Positions 1-8,934 of a stretch of DNA of 45,111 bases are shown in pieces. The DNA is taken from assembly GCF_001552555.1 (NCBI RefSeq), contig NZ_BCRK01000027.1, positions 1-45,111 of the forward strand. Reading direction: 5' to 3'. The position numbers and the translations under genes were made by a program. Under the pieces are notes generated by a model. That model saw only the letters and a program-made list of their open reading frames with translations. It was not told the DNA's origin and did no database searches. This DNA comes from Nocardiopsis trehalosi NBRC 14201 (lineage in GTDB: Bacteria > Actinomycetota > Actinomycetes > Streptosporangiales > Streptosporangiaceae). Position 1 is the first letter of the stretch; each line of letters starts with the position of its first letter.

Positions 1-35
1 GCGCAGCGGCGGGCGGGGGCAGCCCGCCGCTGCGC
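1..35 (-). terminator. Hairpin terminator downstream of pmt
   Basis: Two perfect 14-nt inverted arms (1-14 and 22-35) with a 7-nt loop lie 5 nt beyond the stop codon of the leftward O-mannosyltransferase gene. There is no T tract, as is usual for terminators in very high-GC actinobacteria. Confidence 0.7.
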
Positions 36-40
36 GCGGA

Positions 41-1678
41 TCAGGAACCGCCCGGGTCGGCGTTGCCGTAGATCCAGGTGCGGAACCACATCCGGCCCGC
101 CCAGTCCTCGTAGGGGATCACCTCGGCGCTGAGGATGGGGTACAGGTAGGCGAAGTTGGCGATGACGAGGAGCATCACCACCCCGTAGAGCACGCCGCCC
201 GCCACCCGCGCCCACGGCGCGTAGCCCGGGCTGGTCTCGCCCGGCCCCATGGCCAGGCCGAGAGCCAGCACGATGGCCAGGGCCAGGAACGGCAGCATCG
301 GCAGCGCGTAGAACACGAACATGGTGCGGTCGGGGTAGGCGAACCACGGCAGCCACCCGGCGGCCACGCCCAGCAGCACCGCGCCCGCCCGCCAGTCGCG
401 GTAGGTGACCCACCAGCCGAACATCACCAGCAGGGCGAGGATCGACAGCCACCACACCGCCGGGGTGCCGATGCTCAACACCGTGCTGGAGCAGCGGGCG
501 GCGCCGCACGTGGTCTGCTCCCCGTCGTAGAAGAACGCCACGGGGGTGCGCATGATCAGCCACTCCCACGGCTTCGACGCGTAGTCGTGCGGCTTGGACA
601 GCCCACTGTGGAAGTCGAGCATCTGCACGTGGTAGTGCGCCAGGCTGACCAGCGCGTTCACCGGGCCCAGCAGCCAGTCGGGCAGCCGCGACAGGGCGCC
701 CTCGGTGGCCTGGGCGCCCCACTGCCGGCCGTAGCCGCCCTGGGTGGCCAGCCAGCCGGTCCAGGTGGCGAGGTAGACCCCCGCCGCCACGACCACCGTC
801 TGGACGAACGCCGGCACCGCGTCGTAGCCGAGCCAGCGCAGCCCCGCGCCGCGCTGCCCGGCGCTGCGCCGCGCCCCGTAGTCCCACGCCACCGTCAGCA
901 GCCCGAACGCGGCGAGGAAGAACAGCGCCGACCACTTGGTGCCGACGGCCATCCCCAGGAACAGCCCGGCGCCGATCCGCCACCAGCGCATCCCCAGCCA
1001 GCCGACCGCCGCCGCGCCCTGGTCGGTGAGGTCGGCCAACCGCGCCCGGGTGCGGTCGCGGTCGATCACCAGGCAGCCGAACCCGGCCAGGATGAAGAAG
1101 GTCAGGAACACGTCGACCATGGCGATGCGGCTCAGCGTGAAGTGCAGCCCGTCGAGCGCCATGATCAGCCCGGCCGAGCAGCCGAGGAGCCAGGACCGGG
1201 TCATCCGCAGCGCGATCCGCACGAGCAGCAGCACCGACAGGGTGCCGAACACGGCCGCCGCCACCCGCCACCCGGCCGGCGTCATGGCGTCCATGCCCGG
1301 CAGCAGCGACCACGCCCGGTCGCCCAGGGCGATCAGCCACTTGGCCAGCGGCGGGTGCACCACGAAGTCGGCGCCGCCGGTGAAGATGGCGTCCTCGCCG
1401 CGCGCCAGCATCTCGTCGGCGTTCTCGGCGGTCTCGTGCTCGTAGCCGTAGCGCCACAGCGAGAACGCGTTCTTGGCGTAGTAGGTCTCGTCGAAGTAGA
1501 TGCCGTGCGGCTCGCCGAGCCGGATGAACCGCAGGACGCCGGCGAAGGCGGCGACGAGCACCGCGCCGAGCCAGCCGGCCCAGGCCGGGCGCGGCATCGG
1601 CGGCACCAGCCGCGAGCGGACGGTCGGCCGGGGCGCCGGCGGCGGTACGGATGCTGCGGGGAGGGCGGTGGTCGTCAT
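41..1678 (-). CDS. pmt: Protein O-mannosyltransferase (GT39, Pmt family)
   Basis: A 545-residue polytopic membrane enzyme that transfers mannose from polyprenyl-phosphate-mannose to Ser/Thr of proteins crossing the membrane by Sec. The first transmembrane segment (about residues 32-48) is followed by the family signature FDETYYAKNAF, whose Asp-Glu pair is the expected catalytic site. About ten further hydrophobic segments follow, and the C-terminal half has the usual Pmt layout. Length is close to the roughly 520 residues of the mycobacterial enzyme. The ATG at 1678 (MTTTALPA) is chosen because the open frame upstream would run into the divergent rsmI gene. In mycobacteria pmt also sits back to back with rsmI, which supports the call. 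A hairpin follows the stop. Confidence 0.93.
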   Translation of the reverse strand: MTTTALPAASVPPPAPRPTVRSRLVPPMPRPAWAGWLGAVLVAAFAGVLRFIRLGEPHGIYFDETYYAKNAFSLWRYGYEHETAENADEMLARGEDAIFTGGADFVVHPPLAKWLIALGDRAWSLLPGMDAMTPAGWRVAAAVFGTLSVLLLVRIALRMTRSWLLGCSAGLIMALDGLHFTLSRIAMVDVFLTFFILAGFGCLVIDRDRTRARLADLTDQGAAAVGWLGMRWWRIGAGLFLGMAVGTKWSALFFLAAFGLLTVAWDYGARRSAGQRGAGLRWLGYDAVPAFVQTVVVAAGVYLATWTGWLATQGGYGRQWGAQATEGALSRLPDWLLGPVNALVSLAHYHVQMLDFHSGLSKPHDYASKPWEWLIMRTPVAFFYDGEQTTCGAARCSSTVLSIGTPAVWWLSILALLVMFGWWVTYRDWRAGAVLLGVAAGWLPWFAYPDRTMFVFYALPMLPFLALAIVLALGLAMGPGETSPGYAPWARVAGGVLYGVVMLLVIANFAYLYPILSAEVIPYEDWAGRMWFRTWIYGNADPGGS

Positions 1679-1776
1679 CTCGGCTCTTAGAGTTGGGTCG
1701 GAGATGGATGGCAGCGCCGGGCCAGGGGCCGCGGGCGGGGTAGTGCCAACCGTAGCGCCTAGGGAACGGGTGGAAC
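1679..1776. promoter_or_regulatory. Divergent promoter region pmt / rsmI
   Basis: This 98-bp gap separates the divergent starts of pmt and rsmI and must hold both promoters. It contains TAG-rich hexamers (TAGAGT read leftward of centre, TAGCGC and TAGGGA just before rsmI). No pair has a clear -35 element, so exact promoters cannot be assigned. Confidence 0.4.
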
Positions 1777-2637
1777 GTGACGGCTGGGGTACCGGATGCC
1801 GCGGATTTCGGGACGCTGACACTCGCCGGACTGCCCATCGGGCAGGTCGACGACGCGCCGCCGCGGCTGCTGCGCGCGCTGGAGGAGGCCGGTGTCATCG
1901 CCGCAGAGGACACCCGCCGGCTGCGGCAGTTCGCGGCCCGCGCCGGGGTGCGCCTGGGCGGCGACACCGGGGCCCGCGTCGTCTCCTACTACGACGCCAA
2001 CGAGGCCCGCCGCGCCGAGGAGCTGCTCGGCGACCTCACCTCGGGGCGCGACGTCCTCGTGGTGACCGACGCGGGCATGCCGGGGGTGTCCGACCCCGGG
2101 TACCGGCTGGTGACCGCTGCGGTGGACGCCGGGGTGCGGGTCACATCGGTGCCCGGCCCGACGGCGGTCACCACCGCGCTCGTGCTGTCGGGGCTGCCCA
2201 CCGACCGGTTCTGCTTCGAGGGGTTCCCGCCGCGCAAGGGCCTGGCCAACCGGTTGGCCGACCTCGCGGACGAGCGCCGCACCATGGTGTTCTTCGAGAG
2301 CCCGCACCGGCTCGGCGCCACCCTGGCCGCCATGGCCGAGGCCTTCGGCGCCGACCGCCGGGCGGCGGTCTGCCGCGAGCTGACCAAGACCTACGAGGAG
2401 GTGCGCCGCGGCCCGCTGTCCGACCTCGCCGCCTGGGCGGCGGGCGAGGTGCGGGGGGAGGTCACGGTCGTGGTGGCCGGGGCCGACCCCGCCGCCGCCG
2501 AGCGCACCCCCGCCGACCTCGCCGCCGCGGTCGCCGACCGGGAGTCCGCCGGGGTGCCGCGCCGCCAGGCCATCCAGGAGACCGCGCGGGCGCTCGGGGT
2601 GCCCAAGCGCGAGGTCTACGACGCCGTGCACCGCTGA
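1777..2637 (+). CDS. rsmI: 16S rRNA (cytidine-1402-2'-O)-methyltransferase RsmI
   Basis: A 286-residue SAM-dependent methyltransferase of the tetrapyrrole-methylase fold that modifies C1402 in the decoding centre of 16S rRNA. Visible family motifs are the N-terminal GTLTLAGLPIG strand-loop (canonical form GTLYLVATPIG), LIAAEDTR-like VIAAEDTRRLRQF, TDAGMPGVSDPG for SAM binding, VPGPTAVTTALVLSGLP, and FFESPHRL. The length matches the family. The GTG start directly precedes MTAGVPDAADFGTL, and GGTGG lies just upstream. The gene is divergent from pmt, an arrangement also known in mycobacteria. Confidence 0.96.
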   Translation: MTAGVPDAADFGTLTLAGLPIGQVDDAPPRLLRALEEAGVIAAEDTRRLRQFAARAGVRLGGDTGARVVSYYDANEARRAEELLGDLTSGRDVLVVTDAGMPGVSDPGYRLVTAAVDAGVRVTSVPGPTAVTTALVLSGLPTDRFCFEGFPPRKGLANRLADLADERRTMVFFESPHRLGATLAAMAEAFGADRRAAVCRELTKTYEEVRRGPLSDLAAWAAGEVRGEVTVVVAGADPAAAERTPADLAAAVADRESAGVPRRQAIQETARALGVPKREVYDAVHR

Positions 2638-2730
2638 CCGCCGCCCCGACCGGGCCCGCACACGGGTGCGCCCCCGGCGGATTCCTCCACCGGGGGCGCA
2701 CCCGATCGCGCCGCGGTCCGCGGCCGGGGG

Positions 2731-5346
2731 TCAGACGACGGCGCCGTCGCTCTGCTCCCGCGCGGTCCGGGTCTCGGCCCGCTGCTTGGTCTTCTTCTCC
2801 TTGATGACGTGCGGCGGCGGGGTCTTGTCGAACTTCTGCATCCAGATGCCCAGCGGGGCGCCCACGAACATCGTGGACAGCACGCCGGAGACCAGGCCCA
2901 CCAGCATCGCGATGGAGAAGTCCGTCAGCGACGACCCGCCGAAGATCGCCAGCGTCGCCAGGATGAAGACACCGCCGATGGTGGTGTTCACCGTTCGCGG
3001 CAGGGTGTGCAGGATCGCCGTGTTGGTGATCGACTTGAAGCTCGACTTGGGGTCGCGCGCCCATTCGTCGCGCACCCGGTCGAACACCACGACCGAGTCG
3101 TTCACCGAGAAGCCGATGACGCTCAGGATGGCCGCGAGGAACACGCCGTCGATCGGCTTGCCCAGCCAGCAGAACAGGCCGATGACCACGACGATGTCGA
3201 ACGCCAGGGCGAGCATGGTCGACAGGCCGAACGACCAGCGGAACCGCCACGCCAGGTAGATCATCTGCAGGGCGAGCGCGGCCACCAGGGCGATCAGCGC
3301 GCGGTTGCGCAGCTCGTCGCCCATGCTCGGACCGATCAGCTCGTCGGAGACGCGCTCCACGCCGCCGGTCTGCTCGCCGAGGGCGGTCTCGATGCGCTCG
3401 GCCTCGCCGTCGCTGATGGGGCCGGTGCGCACGGACACGTCGCCGTCACCGGACTCCTGGACCACCGCCGTCGGGAACCCGGCCTCGGAGACGGTCTCGC
3501 GCGCGTCGTTGACGCTGATGCTCTCCTCGGTGGTGAAGTCCATGACCCGGCCGCCGGTGAACTCCACGCCGAAGTTCGGCGGGCGGACGATCATGCCGAG
3601 GATCGCCGCGGCGACCACCGCGCCCGCGATGCCCAGCCACAGTCGGCTGTTGCGCATCAGGTCCGGGTTGCGCCGGGTCAGCCAGGCGCGCACCGAGCTG
3701 ATCTTGGAGATGCCGGTGACGGCGGGGTGCTTGCGCACCACCTTGCGGCGGACCGCCCACTCCACGAACACGCGGGCGATGACCAGCGCGGACACCATCG
3801 AGGCGAGCGTGCCCAGGCCGAGCGTGACGCCGAAGCCCTGCACGTTGCCGGAGGCGAAGAAGAACAGCAGGGCGGCCGCGATGAGCGTCGTGATGTTGGT
3901 GTCGATGACGGCGCTCCACGCCTTCTCCGACCCCGTGACGAACGCCTTCTGCAGGTTGGGCGGGATGGCCCGGCGGCGGCGCCGCGACAGCACGCCCGCC
4001 TCGGCCTGCGCGGTCTCGGCCTCCGTCGCGTCGTCCAGCCCGGCCGACTTGTTGGCCGCGTAGATGCGCTGCTGGTGCTGGTACTCCTCGCGCGCGCGTT
4101 CGAAGATCAGCACGTTGGCGTCGATCGCCATGCCGATCGCGAGCACGAACCCGGCCAGGCCCGGCAGGGTCAGGGTGGCCCCCAGTGCCACCAGCGCCGC
4201 GTAGGAGATGAGGGTGTAGCAGGCCAGCGCGACGGCGGCGAGGAAGCCGACGAGGCGGTAGGCGACGCAGATGTAGAGGCCGGTCAGCAGGATGCCGATG
4301 CCGCCCGCGATGAAGCTGGCGCGGATGGCGTCCTCACCGAGGGTCGGGCCCACGGTCTGGCGCTGGATCTCCTGGACGGGCAGGGGCAGCGAGCCGCCCT
4401 CGATCAGCACCGCCAGCTCCCCGGCGCTCTCCTGGTTGAAGGTGGAGCTGGTGATGGTGGTCGACCCTTGGGTCTGGCCGACGTCGCAGGCGGTGTCCTG
4501 GTTCACCTCCGGCGAGGAGATGATCTGGTCGTCCAGGACGATCGCGATGCGGCGGGTCGGGTCGCCCATCTCGTTGCAGGCGGCCTGGCCGGTCAGCTCG
4601 GCCCAGGCGTCGGTGCCCTCGCCGCGGAAGTCGACGTTGACCTGCCACTGGGTGTTGGTGGCCTGGTCGAGCACGGCGTCGGCGCTGGCGACCTCGGTGC
4701 CGCGGATGGCGGGCGCGCCGAGCTGGAGCTGGTTGCCCTCCTCGTCGGGCAGGGTCAGCTCGACGTCGTCGGGGTTCTCGGCCGGCTGGCCGGCGGAGCC
4801 GGTGCCGGTCCCGGAGCCCTGGCCCTGCAGCATGGCCTGCAGGTCCTCCTCGGACATCTCGCCGGCGCCCTCCTCGGCGGCGCCCTCGCCCTCGCCGTCG
4901 CCCTCGCCGTCGGCCGCCTGGGCCGGGGCGTTGGCGTTGTCGGCGGGCGCCTGGACGCCGGTGCCGCCCGCGGGGGCGACCCCCAGGACGGGGTGGAAGC
5001 TGAGCTGGGCGGTCTGGCCGAGGATCTCGGCGGCCTCGGTGGGGTCCTGGACCCCGGGCAGCTCGACGATGATGCGGTTGGCGCCGGAGCGCGACATCGT
5101 CGCCTCGCTGACGCCCAGGCTGTCGATGCGCTGGCGCAGCACCTCGATCACCTGGTCGGTGTTCTCGGCGTCGGCCTCGGTTCCGTCGTCGCCGTCCTGG
5201 GTCTCCAGGACGATCTGGGTGCCGCCGCTGAGGTCGAGCCCCAGCTTGGGCGGGATGAACCACGCGGCGCCGAACGCGGCGACCACGATGACCAGGGAGA
5301 CGACGCCGCGCAGCCAGCGCGCCCCTGATCCGGATTGACTGGACAC
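2731..5346 (-). CDS. secDF: SecD-SecF fusion, protein translocase accessory subunit
   Basis: An 871-residue fusion of SecD and SecF that uses proton-motive force to help SecYEG release exported proteins. The SecD half has an N-terminal membrane segment, the DLSGGTQIVLE motif, a large P1 head and the intramembrane GMAIDANVLIFERAREE motif. The SecF half begins near residue 560 with GVEFTGGRVMDF and ends with VIGFSVNDSVVVFDRVRDE. Twelve membrane segments are expected. The head domain carries an acidic Gly/Glu/Ala insert (about residues 135-190) that looks disordered. The GTG start has GAGAGG upstream. No yajC, ruvB or relA is nearby, unlike the usual separate secD and secF locus, so this may be the second, fused copy known from Streptomyces. 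The paralogue idea is inference. Confidence 0.94.
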   Translation of the reverse strand: MSSQSGSGARWLRGVVSLVIVVAAFGAAWFIPPKLGLDLSGGTQIVLETQDGDDGTEADAENTDQVIEVLRQRIDSLGVSEATMSRSGANRIIVELPGVQDPTEAAEILGQTAQLSFHPVLGVAPAGGTGVQAPADNANAPAQAADGEGDGEGEGAAEEGAGEMSEEDLQAMLQGQGSGTGTGSAGQPAENPDDVELTLPDEEGNQLQLGAPAIRGTEVASADAVLDQATNTQWQVNVDFRGEGTDAWAELTGQAACNEMGDPTRRIAIVLDDQIISSPEVNQDTACDVGQTQGSTTITSSTFNQESAGELAVLIEGGSLPLPVQEIQRQTVGPTLGEDAIRASFIAGGIGILLTGLYICVAYRLVGFLAAVALACYTLISYAALVALGATLTLPGLAGFVLAIGMAIDANVLIFERAREEYQHQQRIYAANKSAGLDDATEAETAQAEAGVLSRRRRRAIPPNLQKAFVTGSEKAWSAVIDTNITTLIAAALLFFFASGNVQGFGVTLGLGTLASMVSALVIARVFVEWAVRRKVVRKHPAVTGISKISSVRAWLTRRNPDLMRNSRLWLGIAGAVVAAAILGMIVRPPNFGVEFTGGRVMDFTTEESISVNDARETVSEAGFPTAVVQESGDGDVSVRTGPISDGEAERIETALGEQTGGVERVSDELIGPSMGDELRNRALIALVAALALQMIYLAWRFRWSFGLSTMLALAFDIVVVIGLFCWLGKPIDGVFLAAILSVIGFSVNDSVVVFDRVRDEWARDPKSSFKSITNTAILHTLPRTVNTTIGGVFILATLAIFGGSSLTDFSIAMLVGLVSGVLSTMFVGAPLGIWMQKFDKTPPPHVIKEKKTKQRAETRTAREQSDGAVV

Positions 5347-5416
5347 TGGTGGTACCTCTCACGAGACGTGGTGGGGGGAGGGTGGGGCACCTCGGAGGAA
5401 GGTGCCGCGGGGACCG

Positions 5417-5812
5417 TCACACGCGTGTCGTGGAGGGCGGGGCGCGGCCGGGCGGCAGCCGGAGGGCGGCCGCGGTCTCGGGCGCGGCCGCCGACCGCGG
5501 CAGCGGGGCGAGCGCCCACGGGCCGCCGATGTCGGGCAGCAGCGCGCCCAGGGGGGTCCGGCCGTCGTCCAGGTCGCGCAGGACCAGCGGCCGGTGGTCG
5601 CCGCCCCACGCGGCGAGGGCGAGGGCGGTGACCCCGCCGTCGCGCCGCGGGTGGGCCGCCGCGTGCGGCCCGGGGCCCGGCAGGGCGATGGCGAACGTGG
5701 GCCGGTCGGGCGCCGGCGGGGGGGCGGCGGCGGGCGACAGCGGCACCCCGAACAGGGTGAGCACCGCCGCCAGGGCAGCGGCGGCCAGGGCACGGGGGAC
5801 CGTGGTGACCAC
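5417..5812 (-). CDS. Small predicted secreted protein of unknown function
   Basis: I do not recognise a family. From the GTG at 5812 the product is 131 residues and begins with a short hydrophobic stretch (VPRALAAAALAAVLTLFGV) ending in SPAAA, which looks like a signal peptide with an Ala-X-Ala cleavage site. The mature part is Pro/Ala/Leu-rich with no cysteine and no repeated motif. Third codon positions are almost entirely G or C in this frame only, which argues that it is a real gene. It lies 70 nt upstream of secDF in the same direction, so the two could share a transcript. The start is uncertain: an ATG at 5878 is also in frame, and neither has a strong ribosome-binding site. Confidence 0.55.
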   Translation of the reverse strand: MVTTVPRALAAAALAAVLTLFGVPLSPAAAPPPAPDRPTFAIALPGPGPHAAAHPRRDGGVTALALAAWGGDHRPLVLRDLDDGRTPLGALLPDIGGPWALAPLPRSAAAPETAAALRLPPGRAPPSTTRV

Positions 5813-6037
5813 CGCCTTCGTCGCACCGCCCTCCGCGAAGGGCCCGGGGACCGCCGGCCGGGGCCGGGCGCCCCGCACCGGCGGCGGGGCCGGCGGGGCG
5901 TATGGGCCCGCCGGGTCTCGGCTGACACCCTACCGACGCGGCGGGGGGCCGTCTGCCCCCGCTGCGGCGGTTCGGCCGCGCCACCGGGGGCCCGGCGGCG
6001 CGGCCGAAAACCGTGCGCCGTCGCGCGCCGACGGCTT

Positions 6038-6049
6038 TAGGCTGGGGGC
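6038..6049 (+). promoter_or_regulatory. Putative leaderless -10 element of metG
   Basis: The hexamer TAGGCT (6038-6043) ends 6 nt before the metG ATG. A start site 6-7 nt after the hexamer would fall on the ATG itself. No clear -35 is seen. Confidence 0.45.
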
Positions 6050-7867
6050 ATGTCGTCGAAACGCCACATCCTGACCGCGGTGGCCTGGCCCTACGCCAAC
6101 GGGCCGCGCCACATTGGGCACGTATCCGGGTTCGGGGTCCCCTCCGACGTCTTCGCGCGCTTCCAGCGCATGTCGGGCAACCACGTGCTCATGGTCAGCG
6201 GCACCGACGAGCACGGAACGCCGGTCCAGGTGCTCGCCGACCAGGAGGGCGTGACGGCCCGCGAGCTGGCCGACCGCTACAACCGGATCATCGTCGAGGA
6301 CCTGGTCGCCCTGGGCCTGTCCTACGACCTGTTCACCCGCACCACCACCGGCAACCACTACTCGGTCGCGCAGGAGCTGTTCACCGGCCTCTACGAGAAC
6401 GGCTACGTCTTCGCCCGCACCACCAAGGGCGCGGTGTCGCCGACCACGGGCCGCACCCTGCCGGACCGCTACATCGAGGGCACCTGCCCCATCTGCGGCT
6501 ACAACGGCGCCCGCGGCGACCAGTGCGACAACTGCGGCAACCAGCTCGACCCGGTCGACCTCATCGACCCCCGGTCCAAGATCGACGGCGAGACCCCGGA
6601 GTTCGTCGACACCGAGCACTTCATGCTCGACCTGCCCGCCTTCGCCGCGGCGCTCGGCGACTGGCTGCGGGCTCAGGCCGGCCAGTGGCGCCCCAACGTC
6701 CTGAAGTTCTCGCTCAACCTGCTGGACGACCTCCAGCCGCGGGCCATCACCCGCGACCTCGACTGGGGGGTGCCCATCCCGCTGGAGGGGTGGAGCGAGC
6801 AGGCCAACAAGCGCCTCTACGTCTGGTTCGACGCGGTGATCGGCTACCTGTCGGCGGCCGTGGAGTGGGCGGCGCGCACCGGCGACCCCGACGCGTGGCG
6901 CCGCTGGTGGCAGGCCGAGGACGCCGAGTCCTACTACTTCATGGGCAAGGACAACATCGTCTTCCACGCCGAGATCTGGCCCGCCATGCTCATGGGCTAC
7001 AACGGGGACGGCGACCGCGGCGGCGACCCCGGCTCCCTGGGCCGGCTCAACCTGCCCACCGAGGTCGTCTCCAGCGAGTTCCTCACCATGGAGGGGCGGA
7101 AGTTCTCGTCGTCGCGGCGGGTCGTGATCTACGTCCGCGACTTCCTGGAGCGCTACTCCGCCGACGCGCTGCGCTACTACATCATCGCGGCCGGCCCCGA
7201 GACCCAGGACACCGACTTCACCTGGGCCGAGTTCGTCCGCCGCAACAACGACGAGCTGGTGGCCACCTGGGGCAACCTCGTCAACCGGTCGATCGCCATG
7301 GCCGCCAAGAACATCGGCGCCGTGCCCGAGGCCGGCGAGCTGACCGACGAGGACCGCCGGGTGCTCGACGCCTCCCGCGCCGCGTTCGACACCGTGGGCG
7401 CGCTGCTCGACCGGTCGAAGTTCAAGGCCGCCCTCCAGGAGGCCATGCGCACCGTCGCCGAGGCCAACAAGTACGTCTCCGACCAGGCCCCGTGGGCGCT
7501 GAAGAAGACCGACCCCGAGCGCATGGCCACCGTGCTGCACGTGGCGCTCCAGCTCATCGACGACGCCAAGACCCTGCTGACCCCGTTCCTGCCGGAGTCC
7601 GCCAACAAGGTGTACGCGATGCTCGGCGGCACCGGCACCTGGGCCGGAATGCCGCGCATCGACGAGGGCGTCGACGTGGTGGGCGGCGCGGGCGAGCCCA
7701 CGTCCTACCCCGTCATCACCGGCGACTACGCCGGCGACGCGGCGGTGTGGGCGTCGGTGCCGATCCGCCCGGGCACCCCGCTGTCGGCCCCCACCCCGCT
7801 GTTCGCCAAGCTCGACCCGAGCGTGGTGGACGAGGAGCTGGCGCGGCTGGAGCAGGCCGCCGGCTGA
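6050..7867 (+). CDS. metG: Methionyl-tRNA synthetase
   Basis: A 605-residue class I synthetase that charges initiator and elongator tRNA-Met. The HIGH motif is at residues 21-24 (within [14 protein letters not shown]). The zinc knuckle has Cys146, Cys149, Cys159 and Cys162. The second ATP-binding loop reads KFSSSRR from residue 351, in place of the textbook KMSKS. The anticodon-binding domain includes WGNLVNRS and [10 protein letters not shown]. There is no C-terminal EMAP-like tRNA-binding domain, so this is a short form. The ATG is preceded by a TAGGCT hexamer 6 nt upstream, which suggests a leaderless message. The following tatD gene is co-directional, as in mycobacteria. Confidence 0.97.
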   Translation: MSSKRHILTAVAWPYANGPRHIGHVSGFGVPSDVFARFQRMSGNHVLMVSGTDEHGTPVQVLADQEGVTARELADRYNRIIVEDLVALGLSYDLFTRTTTGNHYSVAQELFTGLYENGYVFARTTKGAVSPTTGRTLPDRYIEGTCPICGYNGARGDQCDNCGNQLDPVDLIDPRSKIDGETPEFVDTEHFMLDLPAFAAALGDWLRAQAGQWRPNVLKFSLNLLDDLQPRAITRDLDWGVPIPLEGWSEQANKRLYVWFDAVIGYLSAAVEWAARTGDPDAWRRWWQAEDAESYYFMGKDNIVFHAEIWPAMLMGYNGDGDRGGDPGSLGRLNLPTEVVSSEFLTMEGRKFSSSRRVVIYVRDFLERYSADALRYYIIAAGPETQDTDFTWAEFVRRNNDELVATWGNLVNRSIAMAAKNIGAVPEAGELTDEDRRVLDASRAAFDTVGALLDRSKFKAALQEAMRTVAEANKYVSDQAPWALKKTDPERMATVLHVALQLIDDAKTLLTPFLPESANKVYAMLGGTGTWAGMPRIDEGVDVVGGAGEPTSYPVITGDYAGDAAVWASVPIRPGTPLSAPTPLFAKLDPSVVDEELARLEQAAG

Positions 7868-7938
7868 CGCCGCGCGGCACGGGGCGGTGCGCGGCGTCAG
7901 CCGCCGCGCACCGCCGAGGTCTCACGGGAGGGACGACG

Positions 7939-8862
7939 ATGGGCAAGCGAAGCGGGCGGGCGGTGCGCGACCGGAACACGCAGGAGCCGCCGCCGGCGCC
8001 CGAGCCGCTGCGCGTGGCGGTCCCCGACTGCCACACCCACATGGACATGCAGGCGCCCGACGTCGCCGAGATCGTCGCCGCGGCGGCCGCCGTCGGCGTG
8101 TCCCCGCTGATCCAGGTCGGGGTGGACGTCCCCAGTTCGCAGTGGGCGGCCGCCACCGCCGCCGCGCACCCCGGCGTGTGGGCGGCGGTCGCCCTGCACC
8201 CCAACGAGGCGCCGCGCATCGTGCACGGCGACGGCGCCGAAGGGGTCGAGGTCGACGACACCGACTGGGCGGGCAAGGCCCGCCCGGCCGCCGGGTGGGC
8301 CGGCCTCGACACGGCCCTCGCCGAGATCGACCGGCTGGCCGCGCTGCCGGAGGTGCGCGCGGTGGGCGAGACCGGTCTCGACTACTTCCGCACCGGCGCC
8401 GAGGGCGTGGCCGCCCAGCAGGCGTCGTTCCGGGGCCACATCGGCATCGCCAAGCGGCACGGGCGCGCGCTGATGATCCACGACCGCGACGCCCACGACG
8501 ACGTGCTGCGCCTGCTGGAGGAGGAGGGCGCGCCGGACACCGTCGTGTTCCACTGCTTCTCCGGTGACGCCGCCATGGCCAAGCTGTGCGCCGAGCGCGG
8601 GTACTACATGAGCTTCGCCGGGAACGTCACGTTCGCCAGCGCCCAGCCGCTGCGCGACGCCGCCGCCGCGGCGCCGCCCGAGCTGGTGCTGGTCGAGACC
8701 GACGCGCCGTTCCTCACCCCCAAGCCGTACCGGGGGCGGCCCAACGCGCCGTACCTCGTCCCGCACACGCTGCGCGCGCTGGCCGAGGCCAAGGGCATGG
8801 CCGAGGACGACCTCGCCGCGGCGGTCGCGGCGAACGCGCGCCGGGCCTTCCGACTGGACTGA
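7939..8862 (+). CDS. tatD: TatD family metal-dependent hydrolase
   Basis: A 307-residue TIM-barrel metallohydrolase of the TatD deoxyribonuclease family. Metal-binding motifs appear in the expected order: DCHTHMD near the N-terminus, GETGLDYFR, MIHDRDAHDD, VFHCFSGD, and VETDAPFLTPKPYRG near the C-terminus. The first 30 residues are an extra basic/proline tail. A segment of about 40 residues between the first two motifs is longer than in E. coli TatD but fits actinobacterial members. The ATG at 7939 is fixed by GGGAGGGA 5 nt upstream. It lies 71 nt after metG and upstream of the rpf-rsmA-ispE set, a known conserved neighbourhood. Confidence 0.93.
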   Translation: MGKRSGRAVRDRNTQEPPPAPEPLRVAVPDCHTHMDMQAPDVAEIVAAAAAVGVSPLIQVGVDVPSSQWAAATAAAHPGVWAAVALHPNEAPRIVHGDGAEGVEVDDTDWAGKARPAAGWAGLDTALAEIDRLAALPEVRAVGETGLDYFRTGAEGVAAQQASFRGHIGIAKRHGRALMIHDRDAHDDVLRLLEEEGAPDTVVFHCFSGDAAMAKLCAERGYYMSFAGNVTFASAQPLRDAAAAAPPELVLVETDAPFLTPKPYRGRPNAPYLVPHTLRALAEAKGMAEDDLAAAVAANARRAFRLD

Positions 8863-8877
8863 CCCGCCGGGCGGGTC
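8861..8877 (+). terminator. Hairpin after tatD
   Basis: GACCCGCC and GGCGGGTC form a tight inverted repeat overlapping the last base of the tatD stop. Further GC-rich dyads fill the 72-nt gap to the convergent racemase gene. Confidence 0.45.
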
Positions 8878-8934
8878 CCGCCGGGCCGGCCTGTCGACCC
8901 GCCCCGGCGGCCCGGGGCCGACCCGGCGCGGGCG

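Noticed and set aside
1679-1822. Longer pmt reading frame starting at 1822
   Set aside because: It would overlap the divergent rsmI start by 46 nt and lacks a ribosome-binding site. The ATG at 1678 gives a product of normal family length.
2809-5328. Rightward 839-codon frame opposite secDF
   Set aside because: It is antisense to all conserved SecDF motifs and its translation is His/Gly/Arg-rich without domains.
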